Source: Streptomyces sp. SA15 (GTDB lineage Bacteria > Actinomycetota > Actinomycetes > Streptomycetales > Streptomycetaceae). Taken from it: a stretch of DNA of 64,000 nt. Shown piece after piece: positions 27,301-35,275 of this stretch. The position numbers and the translations under genes were made by a program. The notes beneath the pieces were generated by a model, which worked only from the letters and a program-made list of their open reading frames with translations, made no database searches and was not told the DNA's origin. Position 1 is the first letter of the stretch. Every line of letters starts with the position of its first letter. The stretch lies in assembly GCF_002291145.1 (NCBI RefSeq), contig NZ_NTGE01000099.1:365957-429956 (forward strand). The letters are read 5' to 3'.

Positions 27301-27503
27301 ACACCTGGCTGATCGGCCCGGACAGCAAGCCGGACCACCAGGCCACCGCCGCCCCGGCCGAGCAGCCGGCGTCCATGGGCGGCACCGCCGAGGTCACCGT
27401 CTCCTGGAAGGACCTCCCGACCGGCCACTCCTACCTGGGCCTCGTCGGCTACGGCGACGGAACCGACAGCGTCGGCAGCACTGTCGTGACCGTCACTCCC
27501 TGA
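24315..27503 (+). CDS. Secreted subtilisin-like (S8) protease, large form
   Basis: TTG 24315 has GGGGGAAGG 7 nt upstream. The 1062-aa product has a basic signal region (RRRRRVGRR, then LLAPAVAGGLI). An I9-type propeptide follows (YFVQLADKPV to LSRNEM), then a linker of GNTALG repeats. The catalytic triad is Asp251 (LDTGIN), His324 (SHGTHT) and Ser645 (GTSMSAPH). A PA-like insertion lies between His and Ser (KDAIVVCARGGNARV), and C-terminal Fn3-like and PPC-like beta-domains follow. Established: these are autoprocessed extracellular serine proteases. It is monocistronic and ends at a long terminator. Confidence 0.93.
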   Translation: MSQQHPRRRRRVGRRSAFLLAPAVAGGLIFTYGPFAQAAPTDAPPVSSADAGRLPYKGGTYFVQLADKPVATASETAPDPGERLKPGTKAVRDYLGHLKKELDKVLDEVQGVKPLYSYQYVLNGFAAKLTAGQANELARTPGVVSLSRNEMRQVTAASDADAAAAGQATGAAKTAGGNTAVGNTALGNTALGNTAAAARPAAAPTDTTAAGSLPVPDTAEFLGLKDRKGLYSKFPGGQRKAGEGMILGVLDTGINTGNPSLQAMPNTTDDEIIAKKWKGSCDPGADLAHRVTCNNKVIGAQYFNKGIPSPGPTDWASPMDAESHGTHTATTAAGNAHVPAAVTDSGIKGDISGIAPGARISAYKICWSMGCSTIDIVAAMDKAVADGVDVINYSLGGPAQDTTDPEFLAMFNAARAGVFVSASSGNDGPNTTGNSVPWVTTVAASTHDIGYRTTVTLGDGKAYTGVGISGSAVPSAPLVDGAKAAKSGVDATKAGQCQPDALDPAKVKDAIVVCARGGNARVDKSAQVKAAGGVGMVLYNVSAADEEVADAHTVPTTHLDKASGEAVKAYADGSGAKAELAAAKAVRQTAPEMAGFSSGGPDPLSDGSLLKPDITAPGVDVVAGTSPGGENGTFKGEQGIMSGTSMSAPHVSGLALLLKALHPDWSPMEVKSALMTTASTKNSDGKPIQRSGSAATPLDYGAGHVVPNAADKPGLVYDSTSADWIAFSCAVGDKPVYGDGSDACATARKIDPSDLNYPTISSGRFTGKQTITRTVTNVDDTTGVYTASLQTPPGYKATVSPKTLTVKPGESATYKVSFTRTDAAFGKWSYGSVILSDKDHRVRSTVALRAAPLAPPADVTGKGATGSVALTPKTGYDGKLTAAVNGLYEGTTKTGTLTGTNRNFDPTASSQPASVAKSEVTVPEGTKLARVAIQSADHLAGSDLDLFVLDKDGNLVNDLPGGSSDEHADLKPGTYTVYVVQFALPEGKTSQPYTLHTWLIGPDSKPDHQATAAPAEQPASMGGTAEVTVSWKDLPTGHSYLGLVGYGDGTDSVGSTVVTVTP
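24843..24902 (+). repeat. Four 15-bp tandem units in the protease linker
   Basis: Units begin GGGAACAC and encode GNTAV/GNTAL repeats. The array of four lies between propeptide and catalytic domain and preserves frame. Confidence 0.85.
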
Positions 27504-27530
27504 CCGTCGTTCCCTGACCGTCACTCCCTG
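27489..27530 (+). repeat. Three 14-bp tandem units spanning the protease stop codon
   Basis: ACCGTCACTCCCTG and two near copies lie in tandem. The first unit ends within the stop codon, so unit-number change would not alter the protein. Confidence 0.8.
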
Positions 27531-27549
27531 ATTCGGAGAACCGGTCACC

Positions 27550-27587
27550 GGGCCGGCCCCCGCCACACGTGTGGCGGGGGCCGGCCC
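27550..27587. terminator. Terminator between the protease and PP2C genes
   Basis: A fully self-complementary 38-nt GC-rich palindrome (starting GGGCCGGCCCCCGCC) lies between convergent genes. Confidence 0.85.
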
Positions 27588-27629
27588 TCTTGCATGTGGG
27601 CTGTTCCTTGCTTGTGGGACTGCTCGAGG

Positions 27630-30107
27630 CTACTTGCGGGACTGCTCGACGCTCTGTTCCGCCCATATCGTCTTCCCCTTGGAGGTCGGGCGCGTGCCCC
27701 AACGCCGGGTGAGCTGGGCGACCAGCAGCAGGCCCCGGCCGCCTTCGTCGAAGGTGCGGGCGCGGCGCATGTGGGGGGCGGTGCTGCTGCCGTCGGAGAC
27801 CTCGCAGATGAGGCTTCTGTCATGGATGAGGCGGAGCTGGATGGGCGCTTCGGCGTGCCGGATGGCGTTGGTGACCAGTTCGCTGACGACCAGTTCGGTG
27901 ACGAACACCGCGTCGGTCAGGCCCCACTCCTCGAGCTGCGCCATGGCGTTCTTGCGCGCCTCGGAGACGGCGGCGGGCTCGGGGGGCACGTCCCAGGAGG
28001 CGACCCGGTCGGTGTCGAGCCCCCGGGTGCGGGCGACGAGCAGCGCCACGTCGTCGGAGGGCCGCTGCGGCAGTACGGACGCGAGAACCGCGTCGCACAG
28101 GATGTCCAGGGAGGCGGCGGGGCCGGCGAGGGCGCGGCACAACCGGGCGATGCCGCCGTCGACGTCGCTTTCGACGCCGTCGTCGCGGGATTCGAGCAGA
28201 CCGTTGGTGTAGAGGGCGAGCAGGCTGCCTTCCGGCAGTTCGACCTCGGCCGCCTCGAAGGGCAGTCCGCCGAGGCCCAGCGGGGGTCCCACCGGAAGGT
28301 CGAGCAGTTCCACGGTGCCGTCCGGGCTCACCATGGCCGGCAGCGGATGCCCGGCCCGGGCGAGCGTGCAATGGCGGGAGACCGGGTCGTACACGGCGTA
28401 CAGACAGGTCGCTCCGACATCTCCCGAGGTCTCCCCGTCCCCGGCGGTCCACCCGGCGCCTTCCGCCTCGGTGGACAGCCGACCCACCAGATCGTCGAGG
28501 TGGGTGAGCAGTTCGTCGGGGGGCAGGTCGATGTCGGCGAGGGTGCGTACGGCGGTCCGCAGCCGGCCCATGGTCGCGGAGGCGTGGATGCCGTGGCCCA
28601 CGACGTCGCCCACGACCAGCGCCACCCTGGCTCCGGACAGCGGGATCACGTCGAACCAGTCTCCGCCCACCCCTGCCTGGGCACCGGCCGGCAGGTAGCG
28701 GGAGGCGACGTCCACGGCGGCCTGCTCGGGCATGCTCTGCGGCAGCAGGCTGCGCTGCAGGGTGACGGCCGTGCCGCGTTCGCGGGTGTAGCGCCGGGCG
28801 TTGTCGATGCAGACCGCCGCCCTGGACGCCAGTTCCTCGGCCAGGACCAGGTCGTCCTGCTGGAACGGGTCGGGGTGCCGGTGGCGTACGAAGACGGCGA
28901 CGCCCAGGGTGATTCCGCGTGCCGACAGGGGCACGGTCATCACCGAATGGATGCCGAACTCGCGGACGCGGGAGGCCCTGATCGGGCGCTGGACGATCCA
29001 TTCTGCGATCGCGGGCTCGGTGACCTGGTGCAGCACGGCGCGTCCCGAGCGCAGACTCTCCACCGGCGGGGAGCCCTCCGGATACTCGTCCAGCTCACCC
29101 GGGGCGATGGCCGCCTCGGGGACCCCGGGATACACGGACTGTTGGGCGATGCGTCGCAGGGTGAGCGATCCGGCGGCGGCCGGGGGCTGCTCGCGTGGCT
29201 CCTCGAGGGACGCCAGCAGTTCGACGCTGATGAAGTCGGCGAGTTCCGGGACCGCCACGTCCGCGAGTTCCTGCGCCGTCCGCGTCACGTCGAGCGTGCT
29301 GCCGATGCGCCGGCCGGCCTCGGCGATCAGCTGGAGGCGCTTGCGGGCCCAGTGCTGCTCCGTCATGTCGTGCGCGGAGAGGCAGACACCCTGGATGCGG
29401 CCCTCCTGGTCGCGCAGCGGCGCCATGAAGACCGACCAGGCGTGCTCGCGGGTCTCCCCGGCGGCGCGCAGATAGTTCTCGTCGTACTGCGGATCACCGG
29501 TCTCCAGCACCCGCGCCATGGCCTGTTCCGCCCGAACGCCCGCATCGTTGTCGACGATCTCGGTCACCCGCAGCCCGCGCATCTCGGCCTCGGTGAGGGC
29601 CAAGGCCCGCTGCATGTCCTCATTGGCGCGCCGCAGCCGGAGCCGCGTGTCGTACAGCGCCTGGGCACAGCACGGAGACTGGGTGAAGCTCCAGCGCACC
29701 AGGGTCTCGTCGACGGGCTCGGGCTCCTCCCCGGTCAGGGGGGAGAGCAGCAGCCATTCGCCGCCGCCGTGCGCCGGCGCCGTGTGGTGGTGTGCCAGCA
29801 CCCTGCTCTCGATACGGCGGCCGTCCCGGTGCCGCAGAGCGAGCGTTCCGTGCCACCTCGGCAGTTGGGCGAAGGGTGGCATCTCCCGTGCCGGGGGTGC
29901 CTCGGCGAGCAGGGAGGCCGCCGGCCGGCCCAGGATCTCCTCGGACGCGTATCCGAGCAGGGCTTCGGCGCCGTCGTTCCACCCGGTGACGGTGCCGTGT
30001 TCGTCGACGGTGGCGCGCGCGGTGAGCGCCTCACCGACGACGTGCGGGCCGGGACCCGCCCTCTGGTCGTCGACGATCCGCCGCTCCATGGCCCGCTCCA
30101 TGGCCAC
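27630..30107 (-). CDS. PAS-GAF-PP2C phosphatase with C-terminal anti-sigma-type ATPase domain
   Basis: GTG 30107 gives 825 aa; an ATG two codons later is an alternative. Domains in order: PAS (~25-130, GWNDGAEALLGYASEE), a second PAS (~140-255, ending GVCLSAHDMTEQ), GAF (~270-440), SpoIIE-type PP2C (~460-680, GGDWFDVIPLSG and GDVVGHGI), and a HATPase_c domain (~690-820) with ELVVSELVTNAIRHA and GGRGLLLVAQLT. Established: this combination both phosphorylates (kinase-like ATPase) and dephosphorylates anti-sigma-antagonist proteins. Inference: a one-protein stress-sigma switch. The linked anti-sigma antagonist is not in the window. Confidence 0.9.
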   Translation of the reverse strand: MAMERAMERRIVDDQRAGPGPHVVGEALTARATVDEHGTVTGWNDGAEALLGYASEEILGRPAASLLAEAPPAREMPPFAQLPRWHGTLALRHRDGRRIESRVLAHHHTAPAHGGGEWLLLSPLTGEEPEPVDETLVRWSFTQSPCCAQALYDTRLRLRRANEDMQRALALTEAEMRGLRVTEIVDNDAGVRAEQAMARVLETGDPQYDENYLRAAGETREHAWSVFMAPLRDQEGRIQGVCLSAHDMTEQHWARKRLQLIAEAGRRIGSTLDVTRTAQELADVAVPELADFISVELLASLEEPREQPPAAAGSLTLRRIAQQSVYPGVPEAAIAPGELDEYPEGSPPVESLRSGRAVLHQVTEPAIAEWIVQRPIRASRVREFGIHSVMTVPLSARGITLGVAVFVRHRHPDPFQQDDLVLAEELASRAAVCIDNARRYTRERGTAVTLQRSLLPQSMPEQAAVDVASRYLPAGAQAGVGGDWFDVIPLSGARVALVVGDVVGHGIHASATMGRLRTAVRTLADIDLPPDELLTHLDDLVGRLSTEAEGAGWTAGDGETSGDVGATCLYAVYDPVSRHCTLARAGHPLPAMVSPDGTVELLDLPVGPPLGLGGLPFEAAEVELPEGSLLALYTNGLLESRDDGVESDVDGGIARLCRALAGPAASLDILCDAVLASVLPQRPSDDVALLVARTRGLDTDRVASWDVPPEPAAVSEARKNAMAQLEEWGLTDAVFVTELVVSELVTNAIRHAEAPIQLRLIHDRSLICEVSDGSSTAPHMRRARTFDEGGRGLLLVAQLTRRWGTRPTSKGKTIWAEQSVEQSRK

Positions 30108-30347
30108 TCATCTCGCTCTCGTGGAGCTCCTGAGGTACGGAGCTCCTGGGGTACTTGAGGGGCTCCATATGTCTAGCCATCTTCCGTTTCACTCTATTCC
30201 GCCGGAACACGGGGTGCAGCGGGCTACACCATGGGTTCGGGAGTCGGCTCCCTCGTGACCGCGGCGCGACGACGGGATCGTTGTTCTCGCAAGGTCAACG
30301 GCTCCCCGTCCGGGGAAGTCCACGGCTCTCCCCGAAAGGAAACTCCC

Positions 30348-30536
30348 GTGAAGGCGCTGCTCTCCTCCCGCCCCGTCCTGTGGTTCCTGTTCCTGTTCAA
30401 CCTCGCCGTCGCCGCGGTCGCGCCCTTCGCCGTCGACGGCGCGCAGGGCCTCGTCACCAGCGCCGGCATGGGTGTCGTCTCCCTCGGCGCGGGCATGGGC
30501 CTCCTCCGGGGGCGGCCCGCGCGGCAGCGGGGCTGA
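30348..30536 (+). CDS. Small membrane protein
   Basis: GTG 30348 has GAAAGGAAA about 6 nt upstream, giving 62 aa. There are two hydrophobic segments (PVLWFLFLFNLAVAAVAPF and LVTSAGMGVVSLGAGMGLL) and a short basic C-terminus (RGRPARQRG). No family is recognised. It is divergent from the PP2C regulator and lies 37 nt before the end of the broken MarR gene on the opposite strand. Confidence 0.6.
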   Translation: MKALLSSRPVLWFLFLFNLAVAAVAPFAVDGAQGLVTSAGMGVVSLGAGMGLLRGRPARQRG

Positions 30537-30573
30537 GAGCCTGTGTCACATCTCCGGTCGGGCGGGTGGTCCG

Positions 30574-30848
30574 TCAGGCCGGGGGCCGGATGTCGACCTG
30601 CGCCTCGGCACGTCGTACGAAGTCGTCGTACAGCCGGTGGAAGAGCGTGGCGAGCTGCCGCCGATCCCCGGCCGACCAGTCCGCCAGGGCCACTTCGACC
30701 CCTCGGCGACTCGCCTCCCGTATGCGGTGGACGGCGGCCAGTCCGGCCTCGGTGAGCTGGACGCGCTGGGCTCGGCGGTCGTCCGGGTCCGGGACGCGGA
30801 TCACGTAGCCGCACCGCTCCAGCTGCCGCAGAACGTGCTTGCCTAACT
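30574..30848 (-). pseudogene. 5'-truncated MarR-family regulator gene
   Basis: The intact part reads HVLRQLERCGYVIRVPDPDD, then RRAQRVQLTEAGLAAVHRI, and ends DFVRRAEAQVDIRPP. This is the wing and C-terminal dimerisation half of a MarR protein. The N-terminal dimer helix and most of the DNA-recognition helix are missing. The frame runs upstream into unrelated sequence (to 31005) without a ribosome site. At the break lies a copy of the TTGCNTAACTCAAKCAA element, which otherwise occurs in the promoter of the neighbouring exporter. Inference: a deletion or rearrangement removed the 5' half, leaving the exporter without its local repressor. Confidence 0.7.
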
Positions 30849-30855
30849 CAAGCAA
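30839..30855. promoter_or_regulatory. MarR-type operator copy 1 (at the pseudogene break)
   Basis: TTGCCTAACTCAAGCAA matches the two copies upstream of the exporter. Here it forms the junction of the truncated marR frame. Confidence 0.6.
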
Positions 30856-31137
30856 CCCACGCGGCGATCCCGCCGCACCACAGACCGGGGCCGCTTTGAG
30901 CGGAGGCGACCCCGTCGCGCCGAACTCGTGGGGACGGGCAACGGCGCGGTCGCCGGGTCCGGCGGGCGGAGCACTCCCCCCGTCCGCCGCCGGGCCCGGT
31001 GACACCCCTACGTCCCGTCAGATCCCGTACATATCGCCCATCTTGCAATCTCGCAATCTCATACATCTCGTACATCCAGAAAGCGAGCGCGTGAGGCGCA
31101 GGGCGACGGCGACCGAGACAGACCCTTCCGCAATCGC
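30856..31137. other. Gene-free stretch between operator copies
   Basis: No coding frame with support was seen. It contains short local repeats near 31028-31080 (CGTACAT, and TGCAATCTCGCAATCTC) with lower GC than its surroundings. It may be debris from the event that truncated marR. Confidence 0.45.
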
Positions 31138-31154
31138 TTGCTTAACTCAATCAA
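31138..31154. promoter_or_regulatory. MarR-type operator copy 2
   Basis: TTGCTTAACTCAATCAA, 60 nt upstream of the exporter start. It follows the shared TTGCNTAACTCAAKCAA pattern. Confidence 0.6.
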
Positions 31155-31163
31155 TCCTTTTCT

Positions 31164-31180
31164 TTGCGTAACTCAAGCAA
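31164..31180. promoter_or_regulatory. MarR-type operator copy 3
   Basis: TTGCGTAACTCAAGCAA lies 26 nt from copy 2 (start to start) and 34 nt before the exporter ATG. The spacing suggests paired dimer binding over the promoter. Confidence 0.6.
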
Positions 31181-31213
31181 TCCAGTTGCTCCTGCTCCGA
31201 CGGAGGCCCCGCC

Positions 31214-32692
31214 ATGTCCCACGCCCCTGCCCAACCCGCCGACGCGGGCACGTCCGCCCCGCCGAGGCCGAATGCCGTGGTGGCGGTGCTGGCCCTCGCC
31301 GGGATCGTCGTCTCGCTGATGCAGACCCTGGTCATCCCGATCGTCCCGAGGCTCCCCGAGTTCCTCGACGCACCCGCGTCCGACACGGCCTGGGCGGTGA
31401 CCGCGACCCTGCTGGCGGCGGCCGTGGCCACGCCGGTGGTGGGCCGGCTCGGTGACATGTTCGGCAAGCGCCGCATGCTGCTGGCCAGCATCGTCCTGCT
31501 GATCTCCGGTTCGGTGGTGTGCGCGCTGAGCGAGTCCCTGGTCCCGATGATCGTCGGCCGTACGCTCCAGGGCCTGGCCGCCGCCGTCGTCCCGCTCGGC
31601 ATCAGCATCATGCGCGACGAACTGCCCGCCGAGCGGCTGGCCGGCTCCACCGCCCTGATGAGCGCCTCCCTGGGCGTCGGCGGTGCGCTGGGCCTGCCCG
31701 CCGCCGCCTTCATCGCCGACAACTTCGACTGGCACGTACTGTTCTGGACCTCCGCCGTCCTCGGTGCCCTCGCCCTGGCGCTCGTGCTGGTGATCGTGCC
31801 CGAGTCCAAGGTGCGCACCGGCGGCCGCTTCGACCTCGTCGGCGCCCTCGGTCTGTCCGCCGCGCTGATCTGTCTGCTGCTGGCCATCTCCAAGGGCGGC
31901 GACTGGGGCTGGACGAGCGGCACGACCCTGGGTCTGTTCACCGCCGCCGTCGTCCTCCTGCTGACGTGGGGCTGGTACGAGTTGCGGACCGCCCAGCCGC
32001 TGGTGGACCTGCGCACCACCGCCCGCCGCCAGGTGCTGTTCACCAACCTCGCCTCGATCGCGCTCGGCTTCTCGATGTTCGCGATGTCCCTGGTCCTGCC
32101 GCAGGTGCTCCAGCTGCCCGAGGCCACCGGCTACGGCCTCGGCAAGTCGATGCTCAGCGTCGGCCTGGTCATGGCCCCGCAGGGCCTGGTGGTGATGGCC
32201 ATGTCCGCCGTGTCCGCCGGCATCACCAAGGCCAAGGGCCCGAAGCTCACGCTGATGATCGGCGCCCTGATCGTGGCCGCGGGCTACGGCCTGAGCATCG
32301 TGCTGATGTCCGAGATCTGGCACCTGATCCTGGTGGCCTGCGTCATCGGCGGCGGCATCGGCTTCACCTACGGCGCCATGCCCGCCCTGATCATGGGCGC
32401 CGTACCCGCCTCCGAGACGGCCGCCGCCAACAGCCTCAACACCCTGATGCGCTCCCTGGGCACCTCCTTCGCCAGCGCCATCGCCGGCGTCCTGCTGGCC
32501 CAGATGACCACGGACTTCGCCGGCCACGCCCTGCCCTCGGAGAACGGCTTCAAGGTCGTCATGGCCATCGGCGCCGGAGCGGCCCTCCTGGCTCTCGCCC
32601 TGGCCACGTTCATCCCCCGGCACCGTGCAGCCGCGCCATCTGCCGCCGACGGCCCGAAACGCCCGGCGGAACTCACCGACGCGACCGCGTAG
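31214..32692 (+). CDS. MFS multidrug exporter (DHA2/EmrB-QacA type)
   Basis: ATG 31214 has CGGAGG upstream. The 492-aa protein has about 14 hydrophobic segments. MFS motif A is RLGDMFGKRR, and the antiporter-type motif appears near LGVGGALGLPAAAF. A cytoplasmic C-terminal tail follows (IPRHRAAAPSAADG). Established: DHA2 carriers export drugs by proton antiport. Control by a MarR protein is expected from the two operator-like sites in its leader, but the adjacent marR is truncated, so expression may be constitutive or under another regulator. Confidence 0.9.
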   Translation: MSHAPAQPADAGTSAPPRPNAVVAVLALAGIVVSLMQTLVIPIVPRLPEFLDAPASDTAWAVTATLLAAAVATPVVGRLGDMFGKRRMLLASIVLLISGSVVCALSESLVPMIVGRTLQGLAAAVVPLGISIMRDELPAERLAGSTALMSASLGVGGALGLPAAAFIADNFDWHVLFWTSAVLGALALALVLVIVPESKVRTGGRFDLVGALGLSAALICLLLAISKGGDWGWTSGTTLGLFTAAVVLLLTWGWYELRTAQPLVDLRTTARRQVLFTNLASIALGFSMFAMSLVLPQVLQLPEATGYGLGKSMLSVGLVMAPQGLVVMAMSAVSAGITKAKGPKLTLMIGALIVAAGYGLSIVLMSEIWHLILVACVIGGGIGFTYGAMPALIMGAVPASETAAANSLNTLMRSLGTSFASAIAGVLLAQMTTDFAGHALPSENGFKVVMAIGAGAALLALALATFIPRHRAAAPSAADGPKRPAELTDATA

Positions 32693-32722
32693 ATTCCTGG
32701 TGCTCGCGTAGGGGATCAAGGG

Positions 32723-32804
32723 GTAATTGGCAGATCTGTTCCACCCCCGTGAGGGAAAACCGCAGGTCACGTGAGTGCGGCGGTGGAACAGATCTGCCAA
32801 TCAC
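32723..32804. repeat. 82-nt palindromic element, copy 2
   Basis: The arms at 32723-32745 and 32782-32804 are the same 23-nt sequence as in copy 1, with one mismatch (AATTAC versus AATCAC). The centre keeps GAGGGAAAACCGCAGGTCAC, while the short inner-stem bases differ. It lies 30 nt after the exporter stop. Confidence 0.9.
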
Positions 32805-33302
32805 TTTCAGAGGGTGTGGGAGAACAGGTCCAGCAGGGCCGTCCAGCTGACAGCGGGCGGACGCGGAGCGTCTCAACGCCGGGGGCAGCCAAGCCAGTAG
32901 CCGAAGCCCCGGCAGGTGTGGAAAGCAGGGCACTTCTTCGCCGCCCGGGTCTCCGGCCGCGCAGCAGAGCCTGGGCGCGGGCCAGGACTTCGACGATGCC
33001 CAGGGGCTTGGTGACGTAGTCCTCCTGGCCCGGGCCGAGTTCGGGCACGAGGCAGTGGAGGGAGTCGCAGGTGGTCAGGAAGAGCAGCGGGGGGGCGGTC
33101 CGCGCAAAGCAGACGTGACGCAGCTCACGCCCAAGTCGCCCTGCCTTACCCCTTGTCGACGTGGCGAACGCGCCAACTACCGCCGGGTACTGGGAAGATC
33201 TGGTGGAAGGACGAACACACGGCCACTCCTGTCGCTATTTCCCCTCCAGTTGAGCTAGACAATCCCCGAACTCACCTTCATACGGGGGCTCTTAGAGCGT
33301 CA
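32805..33302. other. Long stretch with no intact gene
   Basis: Apart from the response-regulator remnant, no supported gene is seen. Short frames here have no ribosome site or family character. The region separates the exporter from the secreted peptidase and looks like decayed sequence. Confidence 0.5.
32920..33100 (-). pseudogene. Fragment of an OmpR-type response-regulator receiver domain
   Basis: The minus-strand frame reads PLLFLTTCDSLHCLVPELGP, then GQEDYVTKPLGIVEVLARAQ, then ALLRGRR. This is the last third of a receiver domain, with the conserved Lys-Pro of TKP. The phospho-acceptor Asp half and the DNA-binding domain are missing. Usual residues such as ARD and GADDY are altered. Inference: a decayed two-component regulator gene. 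Confidence 0.6.
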
Positions 33303-33337
33303 CCGGGGTTCTGGAACAGGGGGTTCCAGAACCCCGG
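33303..33337. terminator. Strong hairpin upstream of the secreted peptidase
   Basis: A perfect 15-bp stem (CCGGGGTTCTGGAAC with its complement) with a 5-nt loop lies about 60 nt before the peptidase start. It may insulate the gene or act in its leader. Confidence 0.7.
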
Positions 33338-33347
33338 GTGGGTTCTT

Positions 33348-33375
33348 CAAAAGCACGGCAGCAAAAGCACGGCAG
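33348..33375. repeat. 14-bp direct repeat in the peptidase leader
   Basis: AAAAGCACGGCAGC occurs twice in tandem, between the hairpin and the ribosome site. Confidence 0.8.
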
Positions 33376-33399
33376 CATCAGCCCGAGGGGAAACACGCG

Positions 33400-35109
33400 G
33401 TGACCACGCAAGATCACGTCTCGCCCGGCCGGGGCAACCGCCTCACGCGCGGGCTCGGGTGCCGGACCGGTACGACCGGTACCCGAGCGCGCAAGCGCTT
33501 CACGCGCCTGAGAATCGCCGGAGCCGCCGCGGCCGCTCTCGCCATGGCCGGTACGGGCGTCCAGGTGATGGCCGCTGAGACGACCGGGACGGCCTCGGAG
33601 AAGACTCCGCCGGTGCCGTCCCTGTCCTGGTCCGACTGCCAGGGCGGCTTCGAGTGCGCGAGCGCCGACGTGCCGCTGGACTACCGCGAACCGCAGGGCC
33701 GCACCATCACCCTGGCGGTGATCCGCAAGAAGGCCACGGACGAGGCGAAGCACAAGGGCACCCTCTTCATGCAGCCGGGCGGGCCAGGCAACTCCGGAGT
33801 GGACTTCGTCCGCAACAACTACGCGAACCTGCCGGCCGGCCTGCGCGACTCGTTCGACGTCTTCGGATACGACGTACGCGGCGTCGGACGCAGCTCCCCG
33901 CTCCAGTGCTGGGACGACCAGCGCTACACCAAGGCCGTCACCGAGGCCAAGGGCGTCCCCGGCCCGGACGCCTACGGTCCGGCCCTGCGCCAGGCCGCCG
34001 AGTTCGGCCAGGCCTGCCTGGACAACTCGGGCGACCTGCTGCCGTACATCGGCACCGAGTACGTCGCCCGCGACATCGACCTGCTGCGCCAGGCGCTGGG
34101 CGAGGACCAACTCACCTACTACGGGCGGTCGTTCGGCAGCTACATCGGCACCGTCTACGCCGCCATGTTCCCGGAGCGGGTGCGCGCCCTGGCACTTGAC
34201 GGCGCGTACGACCCGGAGCGCTACGCGAACCAGCCGTACTCCTACGACTGGCCCCAGTACCAGGCCCTGGACGGCGCGATGAGCCGCTTCCTCACCTGGT
34301 GCGCCGCCGACCAGGCCACCTGCGGGTTCGGCGACGGCGACCCGCGGGCGGCCTTCGAGAAGCTCAAGGCCGACCTGGACGCCAACCCGGTGCCGACCGC
34401 GAACGGCGGGCAGGCGAACGGCTACACCCTCGTCTACCGCATCCTGTTCAACATCAACGAGGGCAAGGTCATCTGGCCCTCCCTCGGCGAGGCCCTGCGC
34501 AAGGCCCAGCAGCGCGACAACACCTCCTTCCTGCTCCGGCCGCCGTCCCCGGCCAGCTTCGACTTCCTGGCCCCGAATGTGGCCGTCGAGTGCGTCGACC
34601 GGGACTACCCGAGCGACCTGAACCGGCTGGAGCGGAACGTCACGGCCAACGCCAAGGCGGCACCGCTGCTCGGCCCGGCCCTCGCCTACGGCCCGCCGAC
34701 CTACGACCACCAGCACGCCCCCGCCTGCGTCCAGTGGCCCGGCGAGAAGGTCAGCCGCTACGACGGCTCCTACCGTGCGGAGGGCTCCGCGCCGATCCTC
34801 GTCGTCGGCACCACCGGCGACCCGGACACCCCTTACCGCGACGCGGTGGCCCTGTCCCGTGAGCTCGACAACGCCTCGCTGCTCACGTTCAAGGCCGAGG
34901 GCCACACCGCCTTCAACAGGAGCGCCTGCGCGACGGACGCGATCACCGGCTACCTGCTGGACCTGAAGGTTCCGGCCTCGGGCACGACCTGCGCCGACGA
35001 GACCCAGCCGCCGTCCTCCACGCCCACCGTGGCCCCGCCCGGCACGACGCTCGGCGAGCTCCTCAAGGGCGTCAACGACCGCCTCGACCTCCTCGGCACC
35101 CTGCGCTGA
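33400..35109 (+). CDS. Secreted alpha/beta-hydrolase peptidase (tripeptidyl aminopeptidase family)
   Basis: GTG 33400 has GAGGGGAAA upstream. The 569-aa protein has a long basic signal region (RARKRFTRLRIAG, then a hydrophobic core). The oxyanion motif is MQPGGPGNSG, the nucleophile is YGRSFGSYIG (Ser244), the acid is likely in GTTGDPDTP, and the base is His of EGHTAFNRS. The last part is the TAP-like C-terminal domain with paired cysteines. Established: this family (S33) removes N-terminal tripeptides or amino acids from secreted proteins. It is probably monocistronic. Confidence 0.9.
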   Translation: MTTQDHVSPGRGNRLTRGLGCRTGTTGTRARKRFTRLRIAGAAAAALAMAGTGVQVMAAETTGTASEKTPPVPSLSWSDCQGGFECASADVPLDYREPQGRTITLAVIRKKATDEAKHKGTLFMQPGGPGNSGVDFVRNNYANLPAGLRDSFDVFGYDVRGVGRSSPLQCWDDQRYTKAVTEAKGVPGPDAYGPALRQAAEFGQACLDNSGDLLPYIGTEYVARDIDLLRQALGEDQLTYYGRSFGSYIGTVYAAMFPERVRALALDGAYDPERYANQPYSYDWPQYQALDGAMSRFLTWCAADQATCGFGDGDPRAAFEKLKADLDANPVPTANGGQANGYTLVYRILFNINEGKVIWPSLGEALRKAQQRDNTSFLLRPPSPASFDFLAPNVAVECVDRDYPSDLNRLERNVTANAKAAPLLGPALAYGPPTYDHQHAPACVQWPGEKVSRYDGSYRAEGSAPILVVGTTGDPDTPYRDAVALSRELDNASLLTFKAEGHTAFNRSACATDAITGYLLDLKVPASGTTCADETQPPSSTPTVAPPGTTLGELLKGVNDRLDLLGTLR

Positions 35110-35130
35110 CCCACCCCGCACCACCACACC

Positions 35131-35162
35131 GAGGCGCCGGACCCACCAGGGTTCGGCGCCTC
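35131..35162 (+). terminator. Terminator of the secreted peptidase
   Basis: GAGGCGCCG and CGGCGCCTC form a 9-bp stem about 20 nt after the stop, followed by a short C/T-rich tract. Confidence 0.65.
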
Positions 35163-35275
35163 GCCCCTTTTCTTCACCGATCAGGGCAGGTCAGGGCCGG
35201 GCCGACATTGCCACGGGTTCAGGCGGAAATGTAACGTGACCAGCCGCTTTGCTCGACCCTTGAAAGGCCTGCCCG

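Noticed and set aside
24204..27566. 1120-codon open frame opposite the subtilase
   Set aside because: Antisense shadow of the protease; low-complexity composition and no ribosome site.
31151..32800. Long minus-strand frame opposite the MFS exporter, starting in the palindromic repeat
   Set aside because: It begins inside the 82-nt element and runs antisense to a clear transporter; its sequence is compositionally biased.
33153..33258. Short plus-strand frame before the secreted peptidase
   Set aside because: No ribosome site, no recognisable domain, and it crosses decayed sequence.
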